Under the pieces are notes generated by a model, which saw only the letters and a list, made by a program, of their open reading frames with translations, did no database searches and was not told where the DNA came from. This document shows positions 56,453-64,000 of a DNA stretch of 64,000 nucleotides, in pieces; within the stretch, counting starts at the first letter, position 1; each line of letters starts with the position of its first letter. The DNA comes from Planctomycetota bacterium. Its GTDB lineage: Bacteria; Planctomycetota; UBA8108; JACQVS01. The stretch lies in assembly GCA_028280485.1 (NCBI GenBank), contig JANQLS010000049.1, forward strand, positions 1 through 64,000. Reading direction: 5' to 3'. The position numbers were made by a program, and so were the translations under genes.

Positions 56453-57934
56453 TTGAAGGGAAATTTACCAGAACTTGAATTTAAGTTCCGGATGAGAAAA
56501 CTATATGCCGCTAAGGCATTTAAATATAAAGGTTTAGTCTTCAAAATGCGCAAGGATAAAAATTTCAAGCAGGGAAATGAAAAGCTTACAGCTGCCGCCC
56601 CAGGCAACTCTACAGCTTGGAATAAGCTTATAAAAGGTAAGTTACTTCGAAGCGGATTTGAATTCTTAGACCATAACTGCCTAAAAGAAGAACTCATTGA
56701 GTGCGCCTACCTACTTTGCGCGCTTTGCGATGTGAAACAAAAAGAGCTTTCAGAAAATGTCCTCCAACTGCTTCAGATCTCCTCTGACAGCAGCAAAGAT
56801 GATTGTTACGATACCGAAACTGATTTCGAGAACAAATTCCTAAATTCAATAAAAATAAGAAGCTGGGAAACGCTCGTAGTTTCTTTCTGCCAAAAAACTC
56901 GACTGATTGCATTCTATTTACAGGTAGGCGCGACGCTAAACTTCGCTGAGACATGCAAGTGGGCCACTTGCTTTTCGGATTTGCTTGAAATCGCGGGAAA
57001 ATTAAAGCATCGAGTAATTTCAAAAATGAAAACCGACAGTTGGAAGGACCGTGTCAAGCACTACTTCTCTAGCATGGGCAAGCGCAAAAATCTATCCACA
57101 ATTATTCAATCAGCAACACCTATTGATATCTTCAAATGCTTAGGGGAAATCTTAACTAGACAAGCAAAAAGCGAGCAGGCAAGAATCTCCGTATGCGACC
57201 CTATAACCACCCTGCACCAACCATTTAACCTCCAACTACAGCCCTATCTATTTTTCCTCATCCAGCTCCAATTTCTCATTGCCGAGCTATCATTAGAGGC
57301 AGGTGAATTTGCCCCTGCATTGACTCGCCATCAAAAACTCCTTAATGACGTCCGCCGCATGGTCTCTTGCACCATAGAAAGTAATGAGAACTACCCCCTC
57401 AATTTAAAATTAAAGGAGCATCTAAATGAATACGTAACCCTTGTAATAAATTACGCCGCAGAAAGTCGCAAAAAGAAACTCACGGAAGACACCGCTCAAA
57501 ATACTTTATCGGAGATTGTACGCCGTTGCCTAATTGTTCAGAAAAATTTACACCTTACCTATAATAGTTTGAATTCCGCAAATAAATTAGATACCTTTAT
57601 TAATAACCCTCAATTAAATAATGAGGTGGCGAAAAAAACGATAACTCAAGAAAAAGAAACTGAATATCGGAGAAGGCTCGGAAAGCTGTATGATACCTTT
57701 CGATCCATAAAACCAGATTTGCTTGAGAGAAAATTAGCAAATACCTATGTCGGGCTCGAATGGCCTTCTGGGAAGCTATTCCATAGTGGAACTGATATAG
57801 CAAAGCTGGTAAAGGACGCTGGAAAAAAATACTTAGATGACGAAGTGTTTTATTTTTACGTTTCGACGGATCAAGATTTAAATGGTGACGTGGATTCAAC
57901 TGATCTTTTGATACCTTTCCGACCTATGATTTAA
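56453..57934 (+). CDS. Helical protein with DUF5678-like C-terminus, 493 aa
   Basis: The first ~390 residues are nearly all helix with a TPR-like flavour (ISELSLEAGEFAPALTRHQKLL type repeats) and match no family I know. The last ~85 residues change character: LANTYVGLEWPSGKLFHSGTDIAKLVKDAG ... VFYFYVST, the pattern of DUF5678-like domains (YVAL..GKV...G....L), which I recall as neighbours of aspartic proteases. A DQDLNGDVDSTD calcium-like loop follows. The next gene, an aspartic protease, starts 3 bases after the stop. The frame starts at TTG 56453; ATG 56492 is an alternative and neither has a strong ribosome site. Likely role: substrate, adaptor or regulator of the protease. Confidence 0.7.
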   Translation: MKGNLPELEFKFRMRKLYAAKAFKYKGLVFKMRKDKNFKQGNEKLTAAAPGNSTAWNKLIKGKLLRSGFEFLDHNCLKEELIECAYLLCALCDVKQKELSENVLQLLQISSDSSKDDCYDTETDFENKFLNSIKIRSWETLVVSFCQKTRLIAFYLQVGATLNFAETCKWATCFSDLLEIAGKLKHRVISKMKTDSWKDRVKHYFSSMGKRKNLSTIIQSATPIDIFKCLGEILTRQAKSEQARISVCDPITTLHQPFNLQLQPYLFFLIQLQFLIAELSLEAGEFAPALTRHQKLLNDVRRMVSCTIESNENYPLNLKLKEHLNEYVTLVINYAAESRKKKLTEDTAQNTLSEIVRRCLIVQKNLHLTYNSLNSANKLDTFINNPQLNNEVAKKTITQEKETEYRRRLGKLYDTFRSIKPDLLERKLANTYVGLEWPSGKLFHSGTDIAKLVKDAGKKYLDDEVFYFYVSTDQDLNGDVDSTDLLIPFRPMI

Positions 57935-57937
57935 ATT

Positions 57938-58396
57938 ATGAAGGTAGAAAACATAGAGCTGGGAAAGACCAAGCTTCCTGATTGGCACGATGGGTGCAAA
58001 AACGAAATACGCCCACCACAACTAAAAGATGGAGAGTTTTCAGCTTCAAATGCGTCTTCTTCAATAGAAGGCATCCTCATTCGAATTGACACGGGAGCTG
58101 ACATTAGCTTAGTGACACCCCATTTAATAAAAATGATAGAGGATAGAGGTATAGTAGTCCCTAAATATCTGCATGAAATCAAGTTAAAAAACGGCGAGAT
58201 AAAAAACTTTCAAGTTGCCTCACTCATAGTCTCATCTACTGGCTATAACTTAAAAAAAATCCCAACCCAAGCAATAATTCATAGCTTTACAGATGGCCCA
58301 GCCTTCGCTCTTGGCTTAGGTTTATTTGAATGTATCGCTTCTAATTTCAAAATAGACTGGAAAAGAAAAACTCATGAATACGAACAGCGGAAATGA
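57938..58396 (+). CDS. Retropepsin-like aspartic protease, 152 aa
   Basis: ILIRIDTGADISLV holds the catalytic DTG triad (Asp 51), and the later strand AFALGLGLFECIASNFKIDW (~123-141) corresponds to the LLG.dfL...K.D ending of retroviral-type proteases. About 150 aa is right for a single-domain enzyme that works as a homodimer. No signal peptide, so it acts in the cytosol. Catalytic residues are intact. It sits 3 bases after the helical/DUF5678-like gene and overlaps the next gene by 23 bases, so all three are cotranslated. Confidence 0.8.
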   Translation: MKVENIELGKTKLPDWHDGCKNEIRPPQLKDGEFSASNASSSIEGILIRIDTGADISLVTPHLIKMIEDRGIVVPKYLHEIKLKNGEIKNFQVASLIVSSTGYNLKKIPTQAIIHSFTDGPAFALGLGLFECIASNFKIDWKRKTHEYEQRK

Positions 58397-58736
58397 TCAA
58401 AACGAAACCTCATTTGAAGTTGAAGATGGTCAATTAGTTTTAGGAGCTTTTTTTGGACTTGGATCAGACGAATCTGAGGAAAAAGAAGATCCCCCTCAAA
58501 AAAAGATTATCCCTCCTACAGAAGTTTTTAATTCCCTAGCAGACCAAATCTCTAAATCGACAGAAGGATTTATCTCAAAGATAGGAGAAGCTGTCCAACC
58601 CTCGGAGATAACTTTAGAAATAGGCGTAGGGATTGACACAAAAACAAAATTATTCCTCTTAGAAGCTGGAGCAAAAGCGGATGTGAGAGTCAAGCTACAA
58701 TGGAAGATTGAAGGGACTTCAAGCCAAGGTAAATAA
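58374..58736 (+). CDS. Trypco1-like domain protein, 120 aa
   Basis: An acidic N-terminus (LGSDESEEKEDPP), a short amphipathic helix (~48-74) and a C-terminal domain at ~77-110, SEITLEIGVGIDTKTKLFLLEAGAKADVRVKLQW. The pattern LE.GV.......L...G.KA...VKL.W is that of the trypsin-co-occurring domain 1 (CU044_2847 family), small proteins linked by comparative genomics to proteases and conflict systems. Its ATG lies inside the protease gene. It is probably the sensor or adaptor of the module (inference). Confidence 0.65.
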   Translation: MNTNSGNDQNETSFEVEDGQLVLGAFFGLGSDESEEKEDPPQKKIIPPTEVFNSLADQISKSTEGFISKIGEAVQPSEITLEIGVGIDTKTKLFLLEAGAKADVRVKLQWKIEGTSSQGK

Positions 58737-58979
58737 GCTATTTATTTGTGATCGATACCAGTGCTATTTATCACAACATTCCGGAGTACAAGCGACGAGA
58801 ACTCGTCACTTCAGACAAATAGGCGTGCGATTTCTCAGCGCTACCTGGAGTATTTTGTCTCATCATTGAGACTGCGAGAATAAAAAATAGAGCCTTCTTA
58901 TCTAAGCTCAATAAATCTACCCTCTCAGGGTTAACGTGTCGATAATATCGACATGAAACAGAAAACTAAAAATATATAG
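58737..58979. repeat. IS end and 3' exon side of the group II intron
   Basis: 58768-58830 is an IS-end relic (CACAACATTCCGG...CGAGAACTCGTC). Inverted copies of CTGAGAAAT.GCA and GTCTCA.TGATGAGAC are at 58815-58872, like those at 34990-35040. The hairpin GTCGATAATATCGAC (58939-58953) lies just past the intron's 3' end. Confidence 0.5.
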
Positions 58980-61299
58980 GTCGCGGTAGGAACCCCGATT
59001 ACTCGGGGCCCCCCGCACAGATCCCAGCGTGCAGAATTACCGCACTGGGCTCCTACCTCGGGTAGTGGCGTCAAAGCGATCACTTGGCCAAGGATGTAAT
59101 ATTCGTGCTCGTGGAAGCCAACGCCGAATCAGTTGATTCATTCTTGACCAAGTCAACTTATTCTTGTGGCTACGTCTTCTAAGAGACCGAAGCCAGTAAC
59201 AAGAGACTTGGGTTTTGAATTCATCGATGGCGTGAGCATTGGTCGGCACCGCATAGTATCCAAAGTAACCCTGGAGTACTCTACGCAACCATGCTCCTTG
59301 ATTCGGAATTGGATCATGCATTCGTTTCCTCAGAGATTCTTTGACTGATTGAAGAGTGCGACGCATCCGTTTCTTATCGGTATGCCTGAAGAGAAGAAAC
59401 CAGCCTCGTCGAGAAGTTCCACAGATGTGAGTGAACCCAAGAAAAGTAAACGTCTCGGGCTTTTTGAGTCCTCTTCGTTTTCGATTCTCTCTTGCAAATC
59501 TACCGAATTCAATTAAACGAGTTTTCTCATGGTGTAACTCAAGAGAAAACCTCTTCATTCGAGCCTTTAGATCCTCTAAGAAATTAATTGCATCATTTTC
59601 ATGCTGAAAACCAACGACGAAATCATCAGCATATCTGATGATGATAACATCACCTTTTGCATTTTGATTTCTCCAATTATTAGCCCATAGGTCAAAGACG
59701 TAGTGCAAATAGATATTTGCAAGGAGTGGCGATATCGCTGCTCCTTGCGGGGTTCCTACCTGTCCTTCAATCTTTTCGCCATCTTCCAGCACTCCGACCT
59801 TCAACCATTTCTTGATAAGCCGAAGTATCCTTTTGTCACGAATACGGTGTTGAATAAACCTCAGCATCCATTCGTGGTCGATGGCATCAAAGAAACCACG
59901 GATATCCGCATCCAACACCCAGCTCACTCTCTTCCTTTGTAATCCAACCGCCAATGCATCCAGTGCCATGTGGGTGCTTCGGTTTGGACGAAAGCCATAG
60001 GAGAAACCGAGAAAGTCTTGTTCATAGATAGTGCTTAGTATTTCAACGACGGCGCCTTGGGCAATTTTATCTTCAAGGGAAGATATTCCCAGTGGGCGCT
60101 GCCGTTCATCCGGCTTCGGAATCAGCACTCTCCGTGATGGCTTAGCACGGTATCCCCCTCGATGGATACGCTGGTGGAGATCCTTGAGGTTTCTCCACTT
60201 TTGTTTAGCGTATTCATTCCAAGTCATCCCATCGATTCCCGGTGCTGCATTTACTTTTATTTTCTCAAATACAACGCTGAGTAAAGAAGGAGTAATATGG
60301 TGTAAAAGAGAAGTGAATTGCACTTTCTTGTCCCTAACTGCCACTTGACGCACACGCTCCAGGCCATTTGACACGAAATCATTCTGGCTCTGTGTCCAGC
60401 TCGTGTTAGCTTGAAGAGTGTTCCCCTTGGTCAAACCCCTTTCCTCCATCGTCTCCGTATCTTTCCCAATTGCGAGAGTTGATTTGTTCGACGACTTCTC
60501 AGGTACTATGGGCTTGTCCGACTTCCCATGATCGTACATCACAGAGGTACGGCCACTGGCCTTTTCTGTGCGGGCCAAGACAGGCGGGGCTTCATCAGAG
60601 AGGGTGGCATTTTCATTGCAGCTTGACTCCAGCTCGTCATGCTCAGCTTGAAGTCTCTTACTTTGAAAAGGTTCAAACCCTAATGTCAGCCTTAGGAGAT
60701 TTCTCATCCTAAAGAAATCCTTTGGAAGAAAACCCAGCTTAGCTTCATAGAGCATTTCCCGCCAAATTTCAACTGACAGACCTTTCTCATGGCATTTATA
60801 GAAAGCTACTTGAAGAGCCTCAATCAGTTCGGCTTGTTCTTCTCTATTAAGCTTAGTAGGTTCATTCATCGCATTCGGACTTCTCTCATAAAATTACTGG
60901 TAATAACACTCGTACTTCACTTCAGGTCACGCCGTACTCAAAGACATCGTAATTACTACCAATAAATTTATTCACCTTTGCCATCGCTCCTTGGCCAATC
61001 ACGGGATCTCCCAGTTCCAGCGTATAGAGCTTCAGTGCATGCAGAGGTTCTACGACCGCGTGAGATTTCCCAATGACTCGCGATAACGCCATTGGAAATT
61101 TTGTCTTCCGCTACGCTCAACAACGTCGACATCTCAGAGTGTCGGGTTTCGCGGCTCAATAGCTCGCCTGCACTTTCCCCTGTCAACGCTTCAGAAGAAT
61201 CCTTACGGAGACTCCCACATGACTCGGGGTCAGGATGGTTCGCTAAACCTTTCCTGTATGACTCTTTCATTCACTACTCTATACCCGTTACTGGCGCAT
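58980..61299 (-). mobile_element. Group II intron
   Basis: The minus strand shows a complete intron of ~2.3 kb. The 5' part (61299-60950) is domain I-like: GCGCCAGTAACGGGTATAGAG at the start and CAGGAAAGGTTTAGCGAACC. The maturase ORF fills domain IV. Domain V is at 59052-59020 (GAGCCCAGTGCGGTAA, then TTCTGCACGCTGGGATC), a 33-base hairpin with the AGC motif, followed by domain VI and the 3' end CCTACCGCGAC at 58980. The maturase stop codon lies inside domain V. The 5' end touches the IS66 element; a canonical GTGCG start appears altered to ATGCG. Confidence 0.85.
59037..60869 (-). CDS. Group II intron reverse transcriptase/maturase, 610 aa
   Basis: The reverse transcriptase has all blocks: VLIPKPDERQRPLGI, YGFRPNRSTHMAL, DADIRGFFDAIDHEWM, GTPQGAAISPLLANIYL and the active-site RYADD. 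The X/maturase (GIIM) domain follows (PETFTFLGFTHICG ... HDPIPNQGAWLRRVL ... FGYYAVP). No HNH endonuclease is present. It drives intron splicing and reverse transcription into DNA targets. The first ~100 residues (EEQAELIEALQVAFYKCHEK...) are not part of the usual enzyme, and ~95-150 look like translated intron structure (GRTSVMYDHGKSDKPIVP), so the functional start may be further in. No frameshift; probably active. Confidence 0.9.
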   Translation of the reverse strand: MNEPTKLNREEQAELIEALQVAFYKCHEKGLSVEIWREMLYEAKLGFLPKDFFRMRNLLRLTLGFEPFQSKRLQAEHDELESSCNENATLSDEAPPVLARTEKASGRTSVMYDHGKSDKPIVPEKSSNKSTLAIGKDTETMEERGLTKGNTLQANTSWTQSQNDFVSNGLERVRQVAVRDKKVQFTSLLHHITPSLLSVVFEKIKVNAAPGIDGMTWNEYAKQKWRNLKDLHQRIHRGGYRAKPSRRVLIPKPDERQRPLGISSLEDKIAQGAVVEILSTIYEQDFLGFSYGFRPNRSTHMALDALAVGLQRKRVSWVLDADIRGFFDAIDHEWMLRFIQHRIRDKRILRLIKKWLKVGVLEDGEKIEGQVGTPQGAAISPLLANIYLHYVFDLWANNWRNQNAKGDVIIIRYADDFVVGFQHENDAINFLEDLKARMKRFSLELHHEKTRLIEFGRFARENRKRRGLKKPETFTFLGFTHICGTSRRGWFLLFRHTDKKRMRRTLQSVKESLRKRMHDPIPNQGAWLRRVLQGYFGYYAVPTNAHAIDEFKTQVSCYWLRSLRRRSHKNKLTWSRMNQLIRRWLPRARILHPWPSDRFDATTRGRSPVR

Positions 61300-61451
61300 C
61301 TGAGCGTCCGACTCGAAAATTAAAACTGCTTGAATTTAAGATTATCACCGCTCAGAAATCAATTATCTGAAGAATGGATACCGGCACTAAAACCTCTTCC
61401 GGGAATCTCCGTTGAGATGACTAAGTTTTATGGGAGGGATTATAAGACAGC

Positions 61452-63056
61452 TTAACCAGTGACGTTTTCGGTCGTAGATTGGAGGGTTTTGAAGTTTGAG
61501 GGAAGAAGATCTTCTAGCTGATCCTGAGGAGTGGCTGGGGCTCTCTCGATGACTTCCTATAAATAGTTAAACGGTTCCAAGCCAGCTCTCTTGGCTGATT
61601 CAATCAGGCTGTAAAAAGTTTCTACGCGTTGCCCGCCGGCTTTGGCTCTGCCTAAAAATAAAAAGTTCTTTCTACCGATCACGATACTCTTAATCGCTCG
61701 CTCAGTTGAATTGTTATCGATCTCTGCCTGACCCACTTCTAGGTAACGAGCCATCGCCTCCCACTGATTTAAAGCGTACTTAAGCGCTCTACCTATTTCA
61801 CTTTTGGGAGTAGGGATCGGGGCGAAGTCATCAATCTTAGTTTTAAGCTCCTCGAATACCGGCTTTGCTTGATCTTGACGAAGCTCTCGACGTTGGGAGA
61901 AATCTAAGTTTTCAGCTTTAGCCTGCTCTTCAATTTTATAGAGCTTGGCGATGAGATTTAAAATCTCATTCACCCTTTCCGGATGAGAGTGCTGAGCTTC
62001 GAAAAACCTTCTTCTGATGTGAGCCATACAAGCAATCGAAATGATATCTTCCTTTTCGCTACTCACCGTTTTGTAGGCAGAGTAGCCATCGGATTGCAAA
62101 TGACCACGGAATCCTTCTAAGGCTTTTAGAGGATGTATTGACTGTCGACTTTCACTGACAAAATAATAAACTTCTCCTTTGGGATGACCCAATGCCCAAA
62201 CGTAACATTTTTTAGACTTTTTCTTAATGTTAGGATCGAGGGCATTGATCGGAGTTTCATCCATTTGGAGAAACGATCGCTCGATGAGTTTTCGTTTCAA
62301 GCTTTCTACCAAGGGTAAAAGCAAATCACTCAATGGTCCCAGCCAGGAGTTCATGGTCGACCGAGTGATTTCGACTCCCAAGCGCTTGAAGATTTTTTCA
62401 ATGCGCTAAAGAGGAAGTGCATCGCAGTACTTTGAAATCAGAATAAAAGCCAAAAGGCTTGAAGAAGGTCGTCCCTTAGGAATTGGGCGATAAGGCAATG
62501 GAGCGACCAAGAGTCGATTCATATGCTCTTCACAGGCGTAATGCCGTTGAATATATTTTTTAACGAAAAACTTAGCAGGGACGTAAACCAACTCTTCAGT
62601 AATAACTTCCTTAACGATCACCATGGGAAGATTGCAACAAGCGCAGCTACGATCCGCTTCAGGGGGATCGATATAAACAATTTCCCGAGGCAAATCTTCC
62701 GGAAGCGGCTTGGGGCCTTTAGGCTTGGGCTTTTTTCTTTGGTAGGTGAGCTTTTGGTATGAAGAGGGTGAAGTGCCTATCGACTCTTCTTTTTCTTCGG
62801 GATTAAAACCATCGATCAGATCTAAAAGATCGCCTTGATCGGGGTGATGGTATTTTTCTGAGGAACGCCCGTAGAGTTTTTTGAGGAGGGACTGAAGTTG
62901 CTCTTCTAAGCGTTCGATCTTTTGTTGTTGATCATTGCGATCACAACGGAGGGTTTCAAGCTCAAGTTTGAGACTTTCATTTTCATTTTTAAAAGCTTGA
63001 ATGATCTCTTTCACCTCTTGATTCATAGAGGCAAGATCATAGCGAGGGGGCATCAA
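61452..63056 (-). pseudogene. IS66 transposase TnpC with two in-frame TAG codons
   Basis: 535 codons in one frame: coiled-coil leader (NENESLKLELETLR), the zinc-finger region (DRSCACCNLPM; HYACEEHMNR), then the DDE core (FLQMDETPINAL, LQSDGYSAYKTV, NNSTERAIKSIVIGRKN). TAG at 62406-62408 replaces the expected Tyr in DALPLYR, and TAG at 61557-61559 replaces the Gln in NYLQ.. of the copy at 35.2 kb; the C-terminal EVIERAPATPQDQ ... TTENVTG continues to the true stop at 61452. No frameshift. The enzyme needs readthrough or is dead. Confidence 0.85.
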
Positions 63057-63091
63057 AGGTCAAAGGATTTAATCGTTTTTGTAGAGCTTTT

Positions 63092-63448
63092 TTAAAGTGA
63101 ACTAGCTCTTCTTCTATACCATTTTCTTCGCGTAAAATTTTTAAGATCTAAGCCATCTAAAAGTACAGTGAGTTCACTCGAAGACATTTTAATTGAAGCA
63201 TCGTTTGAAGTGGGCCAATAGAAAGTGCCACGCTCTAAACGTTTAGCCAAAAGCATAAAACCCGAACCATCCCACATTAAAATTTTTATGCGATTTTTAT
63301 TTCGGTTACAGAAAACAAAAAAATGGCCTGAGAGAGGATCAAGCTTAAGTGTATTGGAAACCAATGCGGCTAAGGTATCGAATGATTTTCTCATATCGGT
63401 AGCCCCAGATGCCAAGTAGATTTTTGTATTGGGATTAAGACTTAGCAT
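63092..63448 (-). CDS. IS66 TnpB (Orf2), 118 aa
   Basis: Typical IS66 Orf2: IYLASGATDMRKSFDTLAALV, DPLSGHFFVFCNRNKNRIKILMWDGSGFML, KRLERGTFYWP. Intact and of normal length. Required for transposition in studied IS66 elements, by unknown mechanism. Its start overlaps the end of tnpA by 7 bases, giving coupled translation. Confidence 0.9.
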   Translation of the reverse strand: MLSLNPNTKIYLASGATDMRKSFDTLAALVSNTLKLDPLSGHFFVFCNRNKNRIKILMWDGSGFMLLAKRLERGTFYWPTSNDASIKMSSSELTVLLDGLDLKNFTRRKWYRRRASSL

Positions 63449-63783
63449 CGTTTTAAAATAGGGAGCAAGCGAATGAGATCTTTTTCATTGAAATCTTCTG
63501 GAACTGAAAGTTTCATTCCACCATCGAAGATGTTTTCGAAGTTGGGAGAAGCTTTAGCCACTTCATTTTTTTCTGATTTTTGAGTAGGTACGATTTCAAC
63601 AGGAAGGAAACTTTGCGGATTGGATTCTTGTTCCTTACAAGTTCGAATCCAGCGGCAAAGCTTTTCGTAGGGAATGTCGTTTTGAAGAGAATAGGCTTTT
63701 TGACTAAGTCCACTATGCTTGAACTGAGCTACGCGCTCACGCATTTGCGATTTTGAAAGTCGTTGACGTTTTTCTTCTGACAT
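63442..63783 (-). CDS. IS66 TnpA (Orf1), 113 aa
   Basis: HTH protein of the IS66 accessory type: SQMRERVAQFKHSGLSQKAYSLQNDIPYEKLCRWIR, then a polar linker. A good GGAGG precedes the ATG (CCTGGAGGTACACTATG read on the minus strand). Intact. Confidence 0.85.
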   Translation of the reverse strand: MSEEKRQRLSKSQMRERVAQFKHSGLSQKAYSLQNDIPYEKLCRWIRTCKEQESNPQSFLPVEIVPTQKSEKNEVAKASPNFENIFDGGMKLSVPEDFNEKDLIRLLPILKRC

Positions 63784-63923
63784 AGTGTACCTCCAGGGTA
63801 CAGCATGCCAGAACTAGCTAAGGAAGGAAGAGGAGGCTGCGAAGGGAATCAGACGCTTACACTTAAACACTATTCCGTAAGTTCACGTTATTAGTAGATT
63901 AGAGAAATAAAGCTACAAAGGTA

Positions 63924-64000
63924 AGTTTTTTGACTCTAAGTTATAACGATTTTTTAGTAATAAAAAATTCTGCTTCAGGTCAAATGCCTCTCTCTCACCC
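63924..64000 (+). repeat. Direct repeat of 35112-35190
   Basis: TTGACTCTAAGTTATAACG and TTTTTTAGTAATAAAAAATTC are shared in order with 35112-35190, with few changes. In both places the repeat adjoins an IS66 copy, but in opposite orientation relative to the transposase. Nature of the element unknown; the window ends within it. Confidence 0.7.

Larger units (their letters stand above)
61300..63860 (-). mobile_element. IS66-family insertion sequence
   Basis: Terminal repeats GTAAGCGTCTGATTC (minus strand, from 63860) and CTGAGCGTCCGACTC (from 61300). It carries tnpA, tnpB and tnpC in that order on the minus strand. I see no 8-base target duplication: flanks are TGGCGCAT and ACTTAAAC. The left end coincides with the 5' end of the group II intron. 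Confidence 0.8.

Noticed and set aside
60968..61270. 100 aa frame upstream of the maturase
   Set aside because: It is translated domain I of the group II intron, a well-known spurious call.
61557..62408. Stop-codon recoding (TAG) in this organism
   Set aside because: The sigma factor gene ends in TAG, and other broken genes carry TGA or TAA, so ordinary decay explains the two TAG codons.
1..64000. CRISPR arrays
   Set aside because: No regularly spaced short repeats or cas genes were seen; the regular repeats at 24.8-25.8 kb are coding calcium loops.

Overview
The window looks like a piece of an AT-rich bacterial chromosome, most likely from Planctomycetota or a relative in the PVC group. 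The evidence is indirect. Four large secreted proteins carry the paired, dockerin-like calcium-loop domains (RGDCN.DG..D..D) common in planctomycete exoproteins. There is an ECF-type sigma factor next to a eukaryote-like Ser/Thr kinase, and a strong load of two-component, chemotaxis and HD-GYP/HDOD signalling genes. No rRNA, tRNA or ribosomal gene was seen to anchor the taxonomy.

Layout. 0-5.5 kb: an FHA-GAF-HD-GYP signalling protein, small hypothetical genes and several decayed genes (histidine kinase tail, HxlR regulator). 5.8-8.0 kb: a LysR regulator divergent from a Cj0069-type ATP-grasp-like gene. 9-28.6 kb: three very large exported dockerin-like proteins interleaved with two paralogous Cache-type chemoreceptors, each with a copy of the same ~160 bp repeat upstream. 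29-36 kb: small lipoproteins and exported proteins in a field of IS debris and decaying paralogues. 36.2-41.5 kb: a four-gene operon on the minus strand (SpoIIE-type phosphatase, HDOD, degenerate-HD and histidine kinase proteins) in which every protein starts with a receiver domain. 42.9-47.2 kb: two exported proteins, one a hydrolase fused to a von Willebrand D domain. 48-64 kb: an accessory island with an HD phosphohydrolase, an XRE operon, IS elements, a group II intron with its maturase, an IS66 element, and the most unusual locus in the window.

That locus (54.6-58.7 kb) has two divergent arms. The minus arm is an ECF sigma factor followed by a Ser/Thr kinase. The plus arm is a 493-residue helical protein with a DUF5678-like tail, a retropepsin-like aspartic protease 3 bases downstream, and an overlapping small protein ending in a Trypco1-like domain. 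I read this as a candidate regulated protease/conflict module; the assembly as a system is inference.

The whole window is peppered with decayed transposon ends sharing a core like AACATTCTG, at about fifteen places, including at least one internally deleted, MITE-like derivative of the complete IS at 50.3-51.9 kb. Many small genes are pseudogenes, so this is a region of rapid insertion and decay between well-kept large genes.
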